Made by a program: the position numbers and the translations under genes. From a virus: a stretch of DNA of 23,705 bases. Positions 1 to 8,195 of this stretch are shown in pieces (position 1 is the first letter of the stretch; every line of letters begins with the position of its first letter). The notes beneath the pieces were generated by a model, which saw only the letters and a list, made by a program, of their open reading frames with translations, did not search any database and was not told the origin of the DNA. The DNA lies in the IMG/VR virus record IMGVR_UViG_3300027668_000102, positions 1 to 23,705 of that record, one strand, 5' to 3'.

Positions 1-653
1 TACCTCTTCCTTGATGGTCCGCCCACACCTTTATATTTCACTAGCCTACGAACCCCAAGATCTCCACCCCGTGCTTTTAGTTCAGCTTGTTTAACTTCTT
101 CATTAAAAAGTGCAAAGTATTCATTTGCTGCTCTAGGGTCACTCCAATCTCTTTGTGGGATACGTAACAATCTATACAAAGCTCCATATATAATCCCATC
201 CCTGTATGTATTAGAAAAGTTGGTGTCTATATTACTAGTGGTTCTTGTGGGTTTTAAGGCAACGCTGGCTAATATGCCATTGCTTAATGTAGAACCCGGT
301 ACGGGCACTAGCCAAAAAGTACTTGGTGTTTTTTGTAGATAAACATTTGGCCTTCCAGTCCTGTCTCTCCAATCTGTAAAATTTAACTCTAGACTACGTG
401 GGCTGATGGGATCCATGTCGTTGCCATCAAAGGTCATCCATAATATTTGATGTACTTCAGTGCCGGTTGGGGCATCAAAATCGTACTCATACACACCTGA
501 TACTGTAGTTATAGGGTCTAAGTCAAATACGAACGCTTTAGAACGCTCTGCAAAATCTATTGTAGCGGAACGTATGTGGTTCTCTACTAGGGTATCGGGA
601 CATCCCGGTACATATGGTAGGACTTCTTTTACTAAAGAATCAAAACTAGCCAT
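1..653 (-). CDS. Neck/tail structural protein (partial, C-terminus missing)
   Basis: I translated this reading frame by hand. It opens with MASFDSLVKEVLPYVPG and stays open for 217 codons to the window edge, so the C-terminus is not seen. The start lies 2 nt after the stop of the preceding gene, and a GGAGG Shine-Dalgarno is embedded in the last codons of that gene. The product looks like the small head-completion or tail proteins that follow DUF6682-type connectors in podovirus-like phages. It has a helical N-terminus (about residues 1-40), a beta-rich middle with WMTFDGND and FWLVPVPGS strands, and a C-terminal helical part containing YRLLRIPQRDW. No catalytic motif is visible. Its position in the late minus-strand operon supports a virion or assembly role. 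The exact role, such as adaptor or tail tube, is inferred from position only. Confidence 0.72.
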   Translation of the reverse strand, partial: MASFDSLVKEVLPYVPGCPDTLVENHIRSATIDFAERSKAFVFDLDPITTVSGVYEYDFDAPTGTEVHQILWMTFDGNDMDPISPRSLELNFTDWRDRTGRPNVYLQKTPSTFWLVPVPGSTLSNGILASVALKPTRTTSNIDTNFSNTYRDGIIYGALYRLLRIPQRDWSDPRAANEYFALFNEEVKQAELKARGGDLGVRRLVKYKGVGGPSRKR

Positions 654-655
654 TG

Positions 656-1360
656 CTAGCCTCCAGCACCGCTGATAGGTAAAGCACCTGTAGGGTTGTT
701 AGGGCTCACTAAGGCTTGAGATTGGCCACCTTGGCCTACGCTGCCTGTGAACAGTTGGTAATGAGTAGCAGCTCTTTGGCCGTTACCTGCATATTCTGCA
801 TCTTTCATGTACGCTCTATATAAAACAAAATCTATAATGGCATTGCCAAATATATCATCTACTGAAATAGTTGCGCTAGTATTACCTAAATTTGTAGGAG
901 AAGCTGAAAAAACAATTTCTACAAAGGCAGTTCCGGCGACGCCTGGGTACACGTAGTACTTTCTAGGATCATCTTCGTCAAATATGTAATGTTTTGGTAT
1001 GGTTCCGTGCGCAGCATCCCCACTTACAGAGGGGTTGTGCCAGTCTGGTTCTTGTGTATTTAAGATGTCTACATCTACTATTCTAATTGCCCTTTTGCCT
1101 GTAGCATTTGCGGCAGTAGCACTCATTCCTCTGACAACTTTAATAAGTCGTAGTCCAGCGGTAGGTAAAGTTTGTTCAGTACCCGTAGCTAATTGTACAT
1201 TTTGATGAGTTGAGGAAGCTTCAGGTCTGAAATTTACAATCTCTCTTTGCGCATCGTTTATATATCTAAGCAATTCTGCTTCCGGCCATCTAACACTTGT
1301 TGTGTCTTGTAGAGTATCTTGAACTCTAGAAATAATATTCGCGCCCGTTAATGTTCCCAT
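656..1360 (-). CDS. DUF6682-like phage head-tail adaptor protein
   Basis: The 234-residue product begins with a helical region containing RVQDTLQDT and the WPEAELLRYINDAQREIV segment at about residues 12-42. That pattern is characteristic of the DUF6682 phage adaptor family as I remember it. The middle is beta-rich (KHYIFDEDDPRKYYVYPG) and the C-terminus is Gly/Gln-rich (GSVGQGGQSQ). In this family the protein is expected to sit at the portal vertex, joining head to tail. The gene lies 12 nt downstream of the 116-residue gene and is followed 2 nt later by another neck or tail gene, a late operon order that fits. The ribosome site is weak (AGGGT about 9 nt upstream). The family call rests on motif memory, without a search. 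Confidence 0.68.
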   Translation of the reverse strand: MGTLTGANIISRVQDTLQDTTSVRWPEAELLRYINDAQREIVNFRPEASSTHQNVQLATGTEQTLPTAGLRLIKVVRGMSATAANATGKRAIRIVDVDILNTQEPDWHNPSVSGDAAHGTIPKHYIFDEDDPRKYYVYPGVAGTAFVEIVFSASPTNLGNTSATISVDDIFGNAIIDFVLYRAYMKDAEYAGNGQRAATHYQLFTGSVGQGGQSQALVSPNNPTGALPISGAGG

Positions 1361-1372
1361 TAGTTACCCTAT

Positions 1373-1723
1373 TTAAATGTCTTGTGCAGCTATTATTTCT
1401 TCAATTAAGTCTGCTTTCTTTTTTCGTCTATCGAGTTCAATGCCCAATGTACGACCGTGTCCTTCTAGTTGTTCTTTAGTCATATCTTCTAAAACTATCG
1501 TGGTTTCTTGTTCCACAGCTGCTTCTTCCTCTATAACTACTTCTTCTATAACTTTTACTTCTTCTATAACTTTTGGTTGTTCATCTGTTTGTACGCAACC
1601 GTTTTGTAAGCACAATAGTGCTAAATCTCTACCAACCTCTTTCGGTACACCCTGCTGTAGTCTTACAGATGCGCCCCAAGTTGACGAGATATACTTGTCT
1701 TCATTTTCTGATACTATCCACAT
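1373..1723 (-). CDS. Small acidic capsid-module protein with C-terminal HeH/SAP-like domain
   Basis: The 116-residue product has three parts. An N-terminal domain (about 1-50, MWIVSENEDKYISSTWGAS) is followed by a very acidic linker (about 50-77) built of VIEEV repeats. The C-terminal helix-extended-helix-like segment (about 79-114) contains MTKEQLEGHGRTLGIELDRR followed by KKKADLI, which resembles HeH, SAP or LEM-type nucleic-acid binding folds. It starts after a strong AGGAG site directly downstream of the capsid gene and its terminator. Small proteins with HeH domains are common just after phage capsid genes, but their function is not established. A role in head completion or DNA contact is inference. 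Confidence 0.7.
   Translation of the reverse strand: MWIVSENEDKYISSTWGASVRLQQGVPKEVGRDLALLCLQNGCVQTDEQPKVIEEVKVIEEVVIEEEAAVEQETTIVLEDMTKEQLEGHGRTLGIELDRRKKKADLIEEIIAAQDI
1539..1574. repeat. Perfect 18-bp tandem duplication inside the 116-aa gene
   Basis: The 18-nt unit ACTTCTTCTATAACTTTT occurs at 1539-1556 and again, without gap or mismatch, at 1557-1574. A degenerate third copy lies just before it (around 1521-1538). On the coding strand it encodes the repeating acidic KVIEEV units. The unit is a multiple of three, so gain or loss of copies keeps the frame open. Confidence 0.9.
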
Positions 1724-1740
1724 AATTTACTCCTAAAATT

Positions 1741-1775
1741 TAAAAAGTTACGGGCAGCTCGTTAAAGCCACCCGT
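1741..1775 (-). terminator. Intrinsic terminator after the major capsid gene
   Basis: On the minus strand the arms are ACGGGTGGC (1775-1767) and GCTGCCCGT (1758-1750). They form a 9-bp stem with two G-U pairs around an 8-nt loop, followed by AACTTTTTA. It lies 15 nt after the capsid stop codon and before the strong ribosome site of the next gene. It probably gives partial termination, so that capsid mRNA exceeds downstream mRNA. Confidence 0.7.
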
Positions 1776-1789
1776 AAAATATAACACAA

Positions 1790-2935
1790 TTAGTAACTTA
1801 CATCTAATCTTATTACACCAAAGTCTTCAACCTGACCAGAAATGTCAGAGTTGTAAACTGGTTTCTTAAGACCAAATATTTTACCAATTGAAATACCGTT
1901 TTGGTTGCCATAGTCAAAGCTGTCTTCAACTATTTCAGGAATACCAATGTCGGCCATAGCTAAGGCTTGAGCACCTGCAAAAATACTTGCAGATCCATTC
2001 ACGTTAGCGTTTGCGCCCCATTTGTATCCAGCTGAACCAGCATTAGCTGATGCACCCGTTGTAGCTCCAGTAGTGTTAAACACATGTCTAAACTCATGAA
2101 CCATAACTCCGTCAACCATTAAGCTTGAAGAACCAGAGAATAAGCTTGAGCTTGGTCCTCTAACACCAGCATTTCTTACGTTAGCAAGAAAATCTGTATC
2201 AAGTTTAAGACTTGCCATTACTTGTGGAGTAACAAATAGATGATACATCTCTTCATTACCAGCACCTCTTAGGCCTCTAATGTAGTTGTCTTTAGCAAAA
2301 GCTTTAAGAGCTACAATAGTGGAGTATTCCATTTTGTCAGCTGCAGCAACTGCAGTAACATCACCAGCTACTAGACCATTAGTTGCGTCCCATCTTCTAT
2401 GTCTGTTAGACGTAGGAGCTGTAACATCACTTGAGAAAGCTAGATCGCCAAGATTCTGTCCTGAATTCATTACAGGTCTTAGTCCTCCATTATTCTTTAG
2501 TGTATAGCCTATACCTGCTAGAGATAAAAACGCTAATTGATCCATTCTGTCGGCCATTGCATAAGCAAGAGCGTCTCTTGAATGTTCTCTAAAGTTCACA
2601 ACTGACTTTTGATCAGCAAGTCTGCCTGAAAGTCTGTTAGCGAATCTTAGTTGATCCAATTGTACATTAATGTCGAAAGCTCTTAATGACTCTTCATTAC
2701 CCTCTAAAGTATTGTCTCCAACGATACCGTCACCAGTCATATCGGCTAAAAGCGTTAAAACGGCTCTAGCTCCTTTTTCTGATTGAGTAAGTTCAGATAT
2801 TCTCTGAACCATTGCGTTAGATCCGCTACCTGCGAATTGGTTAATGAAAGACATATTTCTTGCGACACGCCAAAAATCACGCGACCAGATCGTTAATTGT
2901 TCACTGGTAAGCGCAGCAAAGTTTGTGTTTGCCAT
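1790..2935 (-). CDS. Major capsid protein, N4-gp56 (DUF4043) family
   Basis: The 381-residue product starts MANTNFAALTSEQLTIWSRD, and the LTIWSRDFWRVARNM segment is typical of the N4-gp56-type phage coat family. Further family-like segments are LADMTGDGIVGDNTLEGNEE (about 63-82) and a DQLRFANRLSGRLADQ stretch around 94-109. A C-terminal portion ends in DFGVIRLDVSY. The length fits the roughly 350-400 residues usual for this family. The start has an AAAGGA ribosome site 8 nt upstream. The gene follows the scaffold-like gene after a 209-nt spacer and is followed by an intrinsic terminator, both fitting strong separate expression of a coat protein. The product should assemble the icosahedral shell as an HK97-fold subunit. 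Confidence 0.92.
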   Translation of the reverse strand: MANTNFAALTSEQLTIWSRDFWRVARNMSFINQFAGSGSNAMVQRISELTQSEKGARAVLTLLADMTGDGIVGDNTLEGNEESLRAFDINVQLDQLRFANRLSGRLADQKSVVNFREHSRDALAYAMADRMDQLAFLSLAGIGYTLKNNGGLRPVMNSGQNLGDLAFSSDVTAPTSNRHRRWDATNGLVAGDVTAVAAADKMEYSTIVALKAFAKDNYIRGLRGAGNEEMYHLFVTPQVMASLKLDTDFLANVRNAGVRGPSSSLFSGSSSLMVDGVMVHEFRHVFNTTGATTGASANAGSAGYKWGANANVNGSASIFAGAQALAMADIGIPEIVEDSFDYGNQNGISIGKIFGLKKPVYNSDISGQVEDFGVIRLDVSY

Positions 2936-3144
2936 GATAAATATCCTTTAAAAAAATTTAATAACCAGTCGACTTTTGGAGCGACCATTTATCCGTATAC
3001 CCTTTGTCGTTGGGGAAACGTATTCATACTTTTACGAGGTGAACTCAGCCAGATTAACGTCAAGACAGACGAATACGAGTTTTTAGCTGCACGACCAGCA
3101 CTGACTATCGTATCAGTAGACGAATACTTATGTTATATCACAGT
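2936..3144. other. Non-coding spacer upstream of the capsid gene
   Basis: No minus-strand reading frame with a usable start fills this spacer, which is unusual in an otherwise gapless late operon. It holds a short imperfect inverted repeat around 3101-3118 and the 10-mer AGACGAATAC twice (3067-3076 and 3118-3127, 51 bp apart). I cannot identify a convincing minus-strand promoter: a TTGACG at 3063-3058 has no -10 partner at usual spacing. A leader or promoter for capsid expression is possible. Confidence 0.5.
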
Positions 3145-4206
3145 TTATCCGAAATCTCCACGCATTCTTCTTAAAGTCTCTGCGGGAAGTGCGTCGAATT
3201 CATCAGTTGATAACACTTTTAAATCTATTTTCTTGTCTGCTTTAAGAGCAGCCCCTTCTCCTGACATAGTAGGTGGTTGGGAGTCTGCTGCTTGTAGTTT
3301 TTTAGCTACAGTAGCCGTTTTTCTCTTTTCTTGAGCCACTTTTGTCTGCGGATTAATACTAGGAACGCTTTGTTGTGCTTGAGATGTGGGTGCAACTACA
3401 TATTTAGCAGCTTTATCTAGCGCATCCGCCCCAGTAAAGCCTTGGATCATAAATGCATCGCGTAAATCCATAACTTCTTGAGTAACTTCCGCGTTGTAAA
3501 CGTCACTATTCTCATCTAGTTGAGGAAATGATGTTTGTAACTCTAAAGCTTTAGCTTGTAGGGCTGTATTTTCCTGACTTTGCTGTACTGTCTCTCCCAT
3601 TTTAGATTGCACTTCAAACATAAACTGTTCTTTCTCTGCATTCCTTATTTCATTCCTAAGTTCGACGGCTTTTTCGGCTTCCCCGTCTAATACTAAGTTT
3701 TGGTACTCCAATTCTCGAGTAGTAAAGTCATATTCTGGCGCATTCTCTAACACTTGCTTGTTAGCGGCGTTAGATTCGTCTAATTGTTTCTGTAAAGCTT
3801 TTTGTTTAGCTAAAACTTCATCTAATCTAGATTTAGGTACCATAGGAGCCTTGTCTTCTACTACTGGCTCAGTAATTTCTCCTTCATCTGATTGTACAGG
3901 TTGCTGTGTATCGCTTTCGCTTTCATCATCCAGCTCTTCTTCTGTTTCAACTTGTGTTTCTGCAGTGTCTGCTGTTTCTTCTTGCTCTCCTGCTTTCTCT
4001 TCCATTTCTTCAGGAGTAGTCGTGAGTTCATTTTCTGAGATTTCTTCAATTTCATCCTCCTTGGGAAATTCTACCTCGTCGGGTATGTCGAAGTTTAAGT
4101 CTACTTCAAATGGTGCGGCGTCCGCGTCAGATATAGGATCTGCTCCGGGCATAGCGTCCAGTATTAGTTTATCGTCAGCGTTAGCTGTAGTTTCTTTTTT
4201 AGCCAT
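3145..4206 (-). CDS. Capsid scaffolding-like protein
   Basis: The 353-residue product has an extremely acidic, low-complexity N-terminal third (about 1-120, many DE, EE and TAETQVETEEELDDES segments). A long predicted coiled-coil follows (about 125-230, with RLDEVLAKQKALQKQLDESN and ELRNEIRNAEKEQFMF). The C-terminus is basic and flexible and ends in LRRMRGDFG. This composition, together with its place between portal and major capsid genes, is the usual sign of an internal scaffolding protein. The start overlaps the last 8 nt of the portal gene and has a strong GGAGGT site. Sequence identity in scaffolds is poor, so the call rests on composition and order. There is no protease motif. Confidence 0.75.
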   Translation of the reverse strand: MAKKETTANADDKLILDAMPGADPISDADAAPFEVDLNFDIPDEVEFPKEDEIEEISENELTTTPEEMEEKAGEQEETADTAETQVETEEELDDESESDTQQPVQSDEGEITEPVVEDKAPMVPKSRLDEVLAKQKALQKQLDESNAANKQVLENAPEYDFTTRELEYQNLVLDGEAEKAVELRNEIRNAEKEQFMFEVQSKMGETVQQSQENTALQAKALELQTSFPQLDENSDVYNAEVTQEVMDLRDAFMIQGFTGADALDKAAKYVVAPTSQAQQSVPSINPQTKVAQEKRKTATVAKKLQAADSQPPTMSGEGAALKADKKIDLKVLSTDEFDALPAETLRRMRGDFG

Positions 4207-6310
4207 TGTTGTTACCTCCTGTAGGTTTCATAGCTGCGGTAGCCATTTTAACTGCTGCCGCGGTGTCACTTTGATTCTTACGCATATCGTTAGTAAGCGA
4301 AGAAAGTTTTTCACGTAAATCGAGCTCTTCTCGTTTAGTCTGTATCTTACTCTGTAATTCAGCAACCTTCAACTGTGGATCCTGTTCGGCTGCTTGTGTC
4401 TTAGCAACATTGAGTGCTGATTCGGTTTGAAGTCTAGTTACTTCAGCTTCTAGCTTAGCTATCTCAAGCTGCGTACTTCTGATTTGTGATTCCATTTGGA
4501 ACTGTTGTAATTGTATTTGTTCTTCTGTTGGAGGAGCTGTTCCTTCCTGTTGTCTAATTCTTTGAGCCACATCTGCCTTACGTGAAAGATGTGAATACTC
4601 TACTATTAAGTCATTAGGTATTGGAACGCCTGCGCTACGTAAAGCAATAGCTTCAGCAAACTGCATCTCATCAAAGTTATCTCTAGCAGGAGCTGTTCCT
4701 ATTATTACATCATACTCGCCCAAAGTAAGGTCATTTATAACTTCCCCTTCTGGTGTCATTTGATTTACTGCCAATGGAACTCTAGGTTTGTATGGGTCTG
4801 ATTCATCTGTTATTTGTAATACTCTTTCTTCTGTGTAATAAGCCTGAACCAAATTTAAAATTTTCTCTGCTAGGTATTGCCTAGTTTTTTGTAAATGATC
4901 TAAAGGAACTTGTATCATCAATGTTCCTCTGTTTTGTTTTGCCTGTATAGCAACGCCTGAAACTTCTGCGCTATCTGTGCCCAACATAGAATCTGATATA
5001 CCACTAATTGCTTTTATATTGTTTGCGGCTTTTTGCCCTATTCTATCTAACCCGGTTGGTATTTGATTAGGTTGTATTTTTGAAGGTGGAGTTGAACCCC
5101 TGTTGTACTCTAGTACTAACCCTGTTTGGGCTCCGTGTTCTTCTAAATCATCTGCTGTCATACCAGACAGCGATCCGCCCTCTACTACCCAACCGCTGTT
5201 GGCAGTTGTGTTAACTATATGTAGTTCTTGCGAAGTAATTTTGTTTAGTTGTTCTTGTGGTGATAGTAGGTTACGAACCATTCCAAAAGGTTTCCCTCTT
5301 CTAAAATATGGGAAGTAAGGCACCAATGTAAAATGATCATAAGGAGACCAGTCATCAAACAATACAACTGTGTCGGCTGTTACAGTCCAACGTACCTTTC
5401 GCATTTTTTTCTCTACTATGTCAAGGCCATACTGATCTGCAAATTGTTCTCTCTTTCTTTTGCTCCAGTTATATGGAACCTGTCGTTGGTCGCCTGTTAC
5501 AGGATCTACATAAAACGTGCAATCTTTTAATCTGTAGTATTGTCTTTCTATAACTCTAATAGATCTAAGTGCGCGGGCATTATCAGGGTCCCCTGGGTAA
5601 TCTTGTCCGTACTCATTTTCGTCTAGATCCCCATACCTTTCTTCTTCGTACTCCATAGAGTCCGCGCCTAAGGTACTGCCCATCTCGGCTATCATTCTTA
5701 ACTTGTCTGCTTGTTTTTGGTCGTACAGTTCTTCTATCTCATCTAAACTCATCCACTTGCTTTCAAATATCTCGTTCCAAGTTTTTGGGTCGTAATCTTT
5801 GGCTGAAGGATCTATGAGAATATCTAAAGGGTCTTTGGCTGTTACTCTTACTTCTCCATTTACGTGATCCGCAAAATCTATACGTACGTCGAACCATCCC
5901 CTATCTTGAATAAGTCCATCAGAAAAAACTGACGACTCTAACCAGTCCAACTTGTTGTTGTCTGCTATTTGTCTGTATACTTTAGTTAGGACGTCGGCTA
6001 TGTCTTGTTTGCCGCCACCCCTTGGTTTGAATTCTACATCTGCTCTTCTTTGACTTTGCTCACCGAGCACTGCATTAATAGTAGGAAGAATAGTATTTAC
6101 AGTTAGAGCTGGTCGCCCTTGATCATCCAACACGCTCATGTCGGCTTCATCCCATTGGTCGCCCCTGTAAAAAGCGTCGCATTTTTTGGCCATGTCTATA
6201 TAGTCATCATGCCCGTTATCTCTAGCTCTTGTATAAGAGTTCCATTGTTGTTTGGCTAGTGTAAGTTCTTCACCTTTTGATAGATTCTTTTTTACTTTCT
6301 TATATGCCAT
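4199..6310 (-). CDS. Portal protein, P22-like
   Basis: The 703-residue protein is the dodecameric DNA gate at one capsid vertex. The N-terminal region (about 20-60, WNSYTRARDNGHDDYIDMAK then FYRGDQWD) and the RPALTVNTILPTINAVLGEQ segment (about 67-86) are typical of P22-type portals. So are VRVTAKDPLDILIDPSAKDY and the GISDSMLGTDSAEVSGVAIQ segment in the second half. The C-terminus (about 580-690) is a long Gln/Glu-rich helical region like the barrel of P22 portals. Length matches the family (about 700). The start shares one nucleotide with the terminase large-subunit stop (TAATG), implying coupled translation. The ribosome site is weak, which fits re-initiation. Confidence 0.92.
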   Translation of the reverse strand: MAYKKVKKNLSKGEELTLAKQQWNSYTRARDNGHDDYIDMAKKCDAFYRGDQWDEADMSVLDDQGRPALTVNTILPTINAVLGEQSQRRADVEFKPRGGGKQDIADVLTKVYRQIADNNKLDWLESSVFSDGLIQDRGWFDVRIDFADHVNGEVRVTAKDPLDILIDPSAKDYDPKTWNEIFESKWMSLDEIEELYDQKQADKLRMIAEMGSTLGADSMEYEEERYGDLDENEYGQDYPGDPDNARALRSIRVIERQYYRLKDCTFYVDPVTGDQRQVPYNWSKRKREQFADQYGLDIVEKKMRKVRWTVTADTVVLFDDWSPYDHFTLVPYFPYFRRGKPFGMVRNLLSPQEQLNKITSQELHIVNTTANSGWVVEGGSLSGMTADDLEEHGAQTGLVLEYNRGSTPPSKIQPNQIPTGLDRIGQKAANNIKAISGISDSMLGTDSAEVSGVAIQAKQNRGTLMIQVPLDHLQKTRQYLAEKILNLVQAYYTEERVLQITDESDPYKPRVPLAVNQMTPEGEVINDLTLGEYDVIIGTAPARDNFDEMQFAEAIALRSAGVPIPNDLIVEYSHLSRKADVAQRIRQQEGTAPPTEEQIQLQQFQMESQIRSTQLEIAKLEAEVTRLQTESALNVAKTQAAEQDPQLKVAELQSKIQTKREELDLREKLSSLTNDMRKNQSDTAAAVKMATAAMKPTGGNNNG

Positions 6311-7956
6311 TATGCGCCCATTGCGGTTTTCTTCTTGTTATCCTTAACTACGTGCCTAAGTTTATCTCTCCACGACGGAGCGTAATCTATCCCTTGAAAA
6401 TTTACCGCAAACTCAGTCATCATTAATCCTATCCATGCTATAGCGTCAACTTGGTCATCATGTGTACCGTTTGGGAAACGCAAAAGTTCCGCAACTAATG
6501 GGCCCGTCCAAATAGCGTCTTTAGGAAAGTATACCATGCCTTGTTGCATTCTACCCTGTATCGCTCTTGCCCTTGCTTCTTTATCTCGCCTACCTACTTT
6601 TAAGTCCTTAAAGTATGCTTCATGAAGGCCCCTCTCGGCAACCCTTTTCTGCAAAAATGGTCCAATGGCCATTTCGATATGTCCTCTTTCTATACCCACG
6701 ATTCCCGGTCGCCACGTTTCATACAGATCTAAAATCTTTTCTACTATTTCAAAACCGTCATACTTACCACGGACAACATCGACAATATACATATTATCAT
6801 ACTCATCTACGCCAACTACAATACCTACCGTATAATCATTTCTATCTTTCTGCCCGATGGCCAAATCCCACGCACAGTAGAAACGTAATTGGTCTTGTTC
6901 TATATCATTCCTGTCGTAATACTGAATCATCTCCCGGGTGAAGTAATCGCCGTCATCGGATACCGGATTTTGTTGATATAAAGCTGACCAGTCTCTAGGA
7001 CCAATGGCTTTTCGTATTCTATCTAAAGAAGGTACGTCGTAGCGGTCTTCATGTAATGCTTGGCCTTCTTCCCTAAATTCTTCGTCCATTTCAGCGATTG
7101 CGGGGTACTTAACTACTTCCCAGGCATCTGCTCCATTTGCTTCTGCCGTAAGTAGTTTGCCCGCTAAGTCATCATCGTGCCAACGCGTAAGAATAACTAG
7201 TATTCCTCCACCGGGGGCCAAACGTGTATAGGCGGTAGATGTGTACCAATCCCATGTTGATTCTCTATTGTTCTCGGACTCTGCATCTTCTCTGTTTTTT
7301 ACTGGGTCATCGATAACTAAAACGTGGGCACCTTTACCTGTAATACCACCACCAACACCGGCCGCAACATACCCGCCGCCGGACGTGGTCAACCACGACT
7401 CAATTGACTGCGAATCAGCATCTAGTCTGGTATTCTCGAACACTTTCTTATACAATGGTTCTCTTAAAAGTTGACGTACTTTTCTAGAAAAAGTCATTGA
7501 TAAGGACCCAGAATAAGAACAACTAATGAACTCTTGATTCGGATGTCGACCTATATGCCAAGCAGGGAACGCTATACTGGCTAACGTGGATTTACCATGA
7601 CGAGGCGGCATAAAGAGCATCAACCGTGGTGACTTTTTATTAGCTACATCATCGCTGAATTTTTCTAACCTTTTGCATATGTCCTTGTGGACCCAACCTG
7701 CTTGATAATCTGGATTAAATTTTTCTACAAAAGGGAGCAAACGTTTACGTGACAAAATACGACTGGCTAATTCTTGCTCTGCTTTTATATTTAAAGATTC
7801 TTGGACTTGCTTATGCTGAACTTCCGCTTTTTGTTTCGGAGAATCCGGGAGCTGGTCAGATTCGTCAGCCGCACAATACACACACAACCCTTTCGGCAAC
7901 ACTAGGTTATCCGCTAAAAGTTTAAGGCATTTATAACATTCTACTTTTTGTGTCAT
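6310..7956 (-). CDS. terL: Terminase large subunit (packaging ATPase-nuclease)
   Basis: The 548-residue motor cuts and pumps DNA through the portal. Motifs in order are Walker A MPPRHGKST at 116-124, Walker B VLVIDDP at 212-218, coupling motif LTRWH at 256-260, and RNase H-like nuclease acids D364 (CAWDLA), E423 (GIER) and D500/D501 with D504 (HDDQVDA). The order fits the Terminase_6-type large subunits. An unusual N-terminal extension carries CYKC (7-10) and CVYC (25-28), a four-cysteine zinc-ribbon-like knuckle before a Lys/Glu-rich linker. The start overlaps the upstream 80-residue gene by ATGA. All catalytic residues appear present. Confidence 0.96.
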   Translation of the reverse strand: MTQKVECYKCLKLLADNLVLPKGLCVYCAADESDQLPDSPKQKAEVQHKQVQESLNIKAEQELASRILSRKRLLPFVEKFNPDYQAGWVHKDICKRLEKFSDDVANKKSPRLMLFMPPRHGKSTLASIAFPAWHIGRHPNQEFISCSYSGSLSMTFSRKVRQLLREPLYKKVFENTRLDADSQSIESWLTTSGGGYVAAGVGGGITGKGAHVLVIDDPVKNREDAESENNRESTWDWYTSTAYTRLAPGGGILVILTRWHDDDLAGKLLTAEANGADAWEVVKYPAIAEMDEEFREEGQALHEDRYDVPSLDRIRKAIGPRDWSALYQQNPVSDDGDYFTREMIQYYDRNDIEQDQLRFYCAWDLAIGQKDRNDYTVGIVVGVDEYDNMYIVDVVRGKYDGFEIVEKILDLYETWRPGIVGIERGHIEMAIGPFLQKRVAERGLHEAYFKDLKVGRRDKEARARAIQGRMQQGMVYFPKDAIWTGPLVAELLRFPNGTHDDQVDAIAWIGLMMTEFAVNFQGIDYAPSWRDKLRHVVKDNKKKTAMGA

Positions 7957-8195
7957 TTAAGGTGCTCTATGTCAAACTTTACCGGAGCTTCCGATTCATG
8001 TTTGACGGTGTTAATCCCCAACTTTATAAAATACTCTGCCAACAACTCTGGATCGAGACCGTGGACCGTGGCTAATTGTTGTAGCTCGGTACGCACATCT
8101 TCGTACACCCAGATTCTTTTTCTCCCGACTTTAACCTGTAACTCTTCAGTCATGAAGTCTTTAAACTTAAATTCTTTAATCGTCGTCTCTGTCAT
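7953..8195 (-). CDS. Unknown 80-aa protein between the terminase subunits
   Basis: I do not recognise this small protein. It has a basic segment (KVGRKRIWVYEDVRTELQQL, about 22-41) followed by helical sequence (GLDPELLAEYFIKLG). This could be a small ribbon-helix or helix-turn-helix fold, but no family is evident. The chosen start overlaps the end of the small terminase gene by 20 nt. The stop overlaps the large-subunit start by ATGA. Its location between the two packaging genes suggests an accessory role in packaging or simply regulated co-translation. There is no strong ribosome site, so expression probably depends on coupling. Confidence 0.7.
   Translation of the reverse strand: MTETTIKEFKFKDFMTEELQVKVGRKRIWVYEDVRTELQQLATVHGLDPELLAEYFIKLGINTVKHESEAPVKFDIEHLK

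Noticed and set aside
2885-2980. A 31-codon minus-strand frame starting MVAPKVDW overlapping the capsid start
   Set aside because: It is out of frame with the capsid gene, very short and lacks a proper ribosome site.
2897-3334. A 145-residue plus-strand frame across the spacer upstream of the capsid gene
   Set aside because: It has no ribosome site, runs antisense to both flanking genes and shows no recognisable domain, so it is most likely a chance opening.
3758-4318. A 186-residue serine-rich plus-strand frame opposite the scaffold gene
   Set aside because: It is the mirror of the acidic Glu/Asp-rich scaffold codons, has no ribosome site and is a typical antisense shadow.
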